Part shown: piece after piece, positions 30,917 through 33,450 of the stretch
Numbering within the stretch: the stretch's first letter is position 1
Layout of the letters: each line of letters opens with the position of its first letter
From: JANNRA01 sp031401035
GTDB lineage: Bacteria; Desulfobacterota; Binatia; HRBIN30; CADEER01
Length of the DNA: 33,450 nt
Direction: 5' to 3'
NCBI GenBank assembly: GCA_031401035.1
Contig: JANNRA010000022.1
Location: 1 to 33,450, forward strand
Translations under genes and position numbers: made by a program
Notes under the pieces: generated by a model
The model's database searches: none
The model's input: the letters and a program-made list of their open reading frames with translations, nothing else
What the model was told of the DNA's origin: nothing

Positions 30917-31945
30917 ATGCGTCCGTTGGCCGTCGGTGTCCTCCTCGCCCTGCTCGCCGGCTGCGGCGGGGGCTCGAACGACGGCGACGGCGGCGAGGAC
31001 GGGCGCGATCTCACCGTTGCGCAGCTCAACTTCCTGCACGGCACCTCCGGCGCCTGCAATCAGCTCGACAACTGCCGCCTTGGCGAGCGCGCCGACCTGC
31101 TGTTCCAATGGATCGAGGGCAGCGGCTGCCCAGACGTCGTCACGCTGCAGGAGATCTGGCGCGGCTCGTTGCCGCTGCTGCAGGCGGGCGCCGCGACGGC
31201 CTGTCCATTCGCCTACGAGCTGGTCGTCAGCGCCGCGCGCCCGGGGCCGGACGAGGCGGCGATTCTCAGCCGCTACCCGGTCCTGGCGAGCGAGATCCAG
31301 CCGCTCTTTCCCGGCTTTCGCAAGGTGACGCACGTACGCATCGATCATCCGCTCGGGCCGCTCGATGTCTACACCACGCACCTCGCCTCCGGCGCCGACG
31401 GCGGCAACCTCGGCTGCGACGTCGGCACGCCGCCCTGTCCGGAGGCGTGTCGCGCCGCCGGCGCCGTCAATCGGCGCGATTGCCAGGCGGTGCAGATGGC
31501 GGCGTTTGTCGCGGCGACGCATAGCGGCGACGCGCCGGCGGTGGTCAGCGGCGACTTCAACGCCGCGCCCGGCTCCTTCGTCTATCAGCAGTTCGCCGAC
31601 CGCGGCTGGCGCGACGTCTACCTGGCGGCGGGCAATCCGGAGTGCGACGCGGCGACCGGAGTCGGCTGCACCTCGGGGCGCGTCGACGAGGCCCTCACCG
31701 ACCTCGAGTCGCCGGCGCAGGGCGTCAACGAGCGCATCGACTTTGTCTTCCTGATTGCGCCGCGCAACGGCTTTGCGTGCCGCCCCCGGCTCGACCCGGC
31801 CGCCGACCGCGACGGCGACGGCAGCGCGACGCGCAACTTCACCGATCTCCCCAACCCCTTCGCCCCCGCCTGCGGGGCGGCGCCACTGCCGCCGTGCTGG
31901 CCGTCCGACCACGAGGGGGTGGAGATGGACCTGAACTGCGACTAG
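30917..31945 (+). CDS. Secreted lipoprotein of the endonuclease/exonuclease/phosphatase family
   Basis: A 342-residue exported protein. The N-terminus MRPLAVGVLLALLAGCGGG contains a lipobox (LLAGC) with C16 as the lipidated residue. The EEP fold (DNase I/sphingomyelinase/inositol phosphatase type) follows: AQLNFLH, VTLQEIW with E79, YTTHLAS with H155, SGDFNAAPG with D213 and N215, ERIDFVFL and the final SDHEGVEMDL. These supply the metal- and phosphate-binding residues, so hydrolysis of a phosphodiester is expected outside the cytoplasm. More than a dozen cysteines, many paired within short loops, imply disulfides. The substrate could be nucleic acid or a phospholipid. Confidence 0.88.
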   Translation: MRPLAVGVLLALLAGCGGGSNDGDGGEDGRDLTVAQLNFLHGTSGACNQLDNCRLGERADLLFQWIEGSGCPDVVTLQEIWRGSLPLLQAGAATACPFAYELVVSAARPGPDEAAILSRYPVLASEIQPLFPGFRKVTHVRIDHPLGPLDVYTTHLASGADGGNLGCDVGTPPCPEACRAAGAVNRRDCQAVQMAAFVAATHSGDAPAVVSGDFNAAPGSFVYQQFADRGWRDVYLAAGNPECDAATGVGCTSGRVDEALTDLESPAQGVNERIDFVFLIAPRNGFACRPRLDPAADRDGDGSATRNFTDLPNPFAPACGAAPLPPCWPSDHEGVEMDLNCD

Positions 31946-31951
31946 AGAAGC

Positions 31952-31976
31952 CGGACCCGCCGCCGCGGCGGGTCCG
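31952..31976 (+). promoter_or_regulatory. Strong hairpin directly before the MATE start codon
   Basis: CGGACCCGCCG (31952-31962) and CGGCGGGTCCG (31966-31976) form a perfect 11-bp GC-rich stem with a three-base loop. It fills the 35-base gap between the EEP lipoprotein stop and the MATE ATG and ends four bases before that ATG. No T-run follows. It could end the upstream transcript, protect an mRNA 3' end, or block ribosome access to the MATE gene. Confidence 0.6.
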
Positions 31977-31980
31977 ACCG

Positions 31981-33345
31981 ATGCCGTCCTTTTCGCAGAT
32001 CCGCGGCGAGTTGCGCCCGACCTTCGTTCTCGCCTGGCCGGTGGTCACCGCCGAGCTCGGCTGGATGACCATGGGCCTGGTCGACACCATCATCGTCGGC
32101 CGCGTCAGCGCCGAGGCGCTCGGCGCCGTCAGCGTCGGCAGCCACATCTTCTTCGCCATCGCCATGTTCGGCATCGGTATGCTGTTCGGCCTCGACTACC
32201 TGGTCTCCTATGCACACGGCGCCGGCCGGCTCGACGAGGCGCGCCGCTGGCTGGGGCAGGGCCTCTGGCTGGCCGCGTCGCTCGCCGTGCTGCTGACCGG
32301 CGTGATGCTGCTGCTGCGCGCCAATCTCGACCGCCTGGGTATCCAGCCGGAGGTGGCGGTGGCGGCGGGTCCGTATCTCGGCGCCCTGCTGTGGAGCTTC
32401 CTGCCACTGCTGCTCTTCGCCACCCTGCGCCGCTATCTGCAGGCGCTCGGCCAGGTGCGGCCGGTGATGATCGCGCTGGTCAGCGCCAACCTGCTCAACC
32501 TCGCCGCCAACTGGCTGCTGGTGTTCGGCAACTGGGGCTTTCCGGCCCTCGGCGCCGCCGGCTCCGGCTGGGCGACCACCTTGTCACGCGTCTACCTGTT
32601 CCTCTACCTGCTCGCCTACACGCTGCGCTTCGAGCAGCGCGCCGGGCGTGGCGCGCGCCTGCCGCTGGCGCTCGAGCCGGCGCGGGTGCTGCGGCTGGCG
32701 CGCCTCGGGCTGCCGGCGGCGCTGCAGCTGCTGCTCGAGTGCGGCGTCTTCGCCGTCGCCACGGTGCTCGCCGCCGGACTCGCGCCGATCGCGCTGGCGG
32801 CGCACCAGGTCGCCCTCAGCGCCGCGTCGTTCACGTTCATGGTGCCGCTCGGCGTCTCCGCCGCCGCGGCGGTGCGCGTCGGCAGCGCGCTCGGCCGCCG
32901 CAAGCCGGTCGCCGCGGGTCTCGCCGGCTGGAGCGCGCTGCTGCTCGGTACCGGCGCCATGGTCGTCTCGGCGCTCCTCTTTCTCGTCGTACCGCGTCCG
33001 ATCCTGCGCATCTTCACCACCGATCTCGAGGTGATCGCCGTCGGTGTCGGCCTGCTGGCCGTGGCGGCGCTGTTCCAGCTCTTCGACGGCCTGCAGGTGG
33101 TCGCCACCGGCGCGCTGCGCGGCGCCGGCGATACGCGCACGCCGATGCTCGCCAACCTCGCCGGCCACTGGCTGCTCGGCCTACCGATCGGCGCCTGGCT
33201 CTGCTACCGCGCTGGCTGGGGCATCATCGGCCTGTGGGCGGGCCTGTGCATCGGTCTGATCGCGGTGGCCATCGTGCTCATCGCCGTCTGGTCGCGCCGC
33301 GCCGCCGCGCTGGCCGCCGGAGGCGCTCCGGCTCGCTCGCCGTGA
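31981..33345 (+). CDS. MATE family efflux transporter
   Basis: A 454-residue inner-membrane protein with about twelve helices in two similar halves. Family marks include the N-terminal AWPVVTAELGWMTMGLVDTIIVGR (helix 1), GLDYLVSYAHGAG, the helix 5-6 segment LVSANLLNLAANWLLVFGNW, the second-half counterpart AAHQVALSAASFTFMVPLGV, and GALRGAGDTRTPMLANL. MATE proteins export cationic or aromatic compounds in exchange for Na+ or H+. The start ATG at 31981 follows a strong hairpin with no visible ribosome site, although the frame stays open far upstream inside the lipoprotein gene. The gene is complete, and 105 bases remain to the window end. Confidence 0.93.
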   Translation: MPSFSQIRGELRPTFVLAWPVVTAELGWMTMGLVDTIIVGRVSAEALGAVSVGSHIFFAIAMFGIGMLFGLDYLVSYAHGAGRLDEARRWLGQGLWLAASLAVLLTGVMLLLRANLDRLGIQPEVAVAAGPYLGALLWSFLPLLLFATLRRYLQALGQVRPVMIALVSANLLNLAANWLLVFGNWGFPALGAAGSGWATTLSRVYLFLYLLAYTLRFEQRAGRGARLPLALEPARVLRLARLGLPAALQLLLECGVFAVATVLAAGLAPIALAAHQVALSAASFTFMVPLGVSAAAAVRVGSALGRRKPVAAGLAGWSALLLGTGAMVVSALLFLVVPRPILRIFTTDLEVIAVGVGLLAVAALFQLFDGLQVVATGALRGAGDTRTPMLANLAGHWLLGLPIGAWLCYRAGWGIIGLWAGLCIGLIAVAIVLIAVWSRRAAALAAGGAPARSP

Positions 33346-33398
33346 CGCAGGCGCCTGGACCGCGCCGCGACCGGTGAATCCCCACTACCTGAAACCCC

Positions 33399-33430
33399 CT
33401 GGAGGGCGCCCCCCCGTGGGCGCCTGTTGC
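33399..33430. repeat. Right-end copy of the window-end repeat
   Basis: The reverse complement of this block matches bases 41-72 at 30 of 32 positions. Bases 33412-33431 also match bases 1-20 in the same orientation at 18 of 20 positions. It lies 53 bases after the MATE stop in otherwise unassigned sequence. The final 20 bases of the window show no further element. See the left-end repeat for interpretation. Confidence 0.75.
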
Positions 33431-33450
33431 CTTGGGCGGCGGAAGCCCCA

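Noticed and set aside
1..33450. CRISPR array, prophage, insertion sequence or integron
   Set aside because: No regularly spaced repeats, transposase, integrase or phage structural gene is present; the end repeats are too short and lack a coding partner.

Overview
The window is a gene-dense, very GC-rich (about 70% by eye) bacterial chromosomal segment. I read 33 protein genes on both strands, no rRNA, tRNA or CRISPR array, and no gene-free stretch longer than about 175 bases. An F420-dependent LLM oxidoreductase of the MSMEG_2256 type, a DUF1329 protein, a soluble transhydrogenase, Gram-negative-type envelope proteins (a lipoprotein, a large MscS channel, DUF3300/DUF2950) and a long-bodied acyl-CoA dehydrogenase together suggest an uncultured GC-rich Gram-negative lineage such as Candidatus Binatia (Binatota) or a relative. 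No marker gene is present, so this placement is only an inference. Related copies of a short palindromic repeat lie at both extreme ends in opposite orientation, so the window may be a whole contig broken at dispersed repeats.

Layout. 1-72: palindromic repeat. 123-1048 (-): nucleotidyltransferase/HEPN pair. 1156-2850 (+): acyl-CoA dehydrogenase-like flavoenzyme. 3019-5765 (+): secreted DUF3300-DUF2950 operon. 5856-7314 (-): metallo-beta-lactamase-fold protein with a flavodiiron-type ligand set, followed by a spermidine-synthase-like SAM enzyme. 7481-8773 (+): DUF1329 protein. 8810-10150: divergent beta-class glutathione transferase and TetR regulator around an operator-like palindrome. 10217-11236 (+): F420 oxidoreductase. 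11243-13169: divergent Uma2 nuclease and MFS exporter. 13234-14054 (+): textbook MntA-HepT module. 14147-15500: divergent RidA-like protein and zinc metallopeptidase. 15604-16809 (-): divergent ClC protein. 16915-21811 (+): transhydrogenase, MscS channel and PDZ protein. 21888-25001 (-): flippase-like/methyltransferase fusion and orphan histidine kinase, divergent from a GT-C-like membrane protein (25174-26655, +). 26735-28912 (-): cysteine-synthase-like, NTF2-like and SDR genes. 29005-33345 (+): cupin-cyclase fusion, 2-hydroxyacid dehydrogenase, secreted EEP-family lipoprotein and MATE transporter. 33399-33430: second copy of the end repeat.

How the genes work together. The region reads as accessory and housekeeping modules rather than one pathway. 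Recurrent themes are redox and lipid/acyl metabolism (acyl-CoA dehydrogenase, F420 enzyme, transhydrogenase, SDR, hydroxyacid dehydrogenase), export and detoxification (GST/TetR, MFS, MATE, RidA), envelope function (DUF3300/2950, DUF1329, MscS, ClC, lipid-carrier-type membrane proteins) and two nucleotidyltransferase/HEPN defence or stress modules. The most unusual proteins are the stand-alone diiron-type metallo-beta-lactamase protein, the flippase-like/methyltransferase fusion beside a GT-C-like protein, the cupin-cyclase fusion with altered base-specifying positions, and the ClC homologue with an altered filter but a retained gating glutamate.
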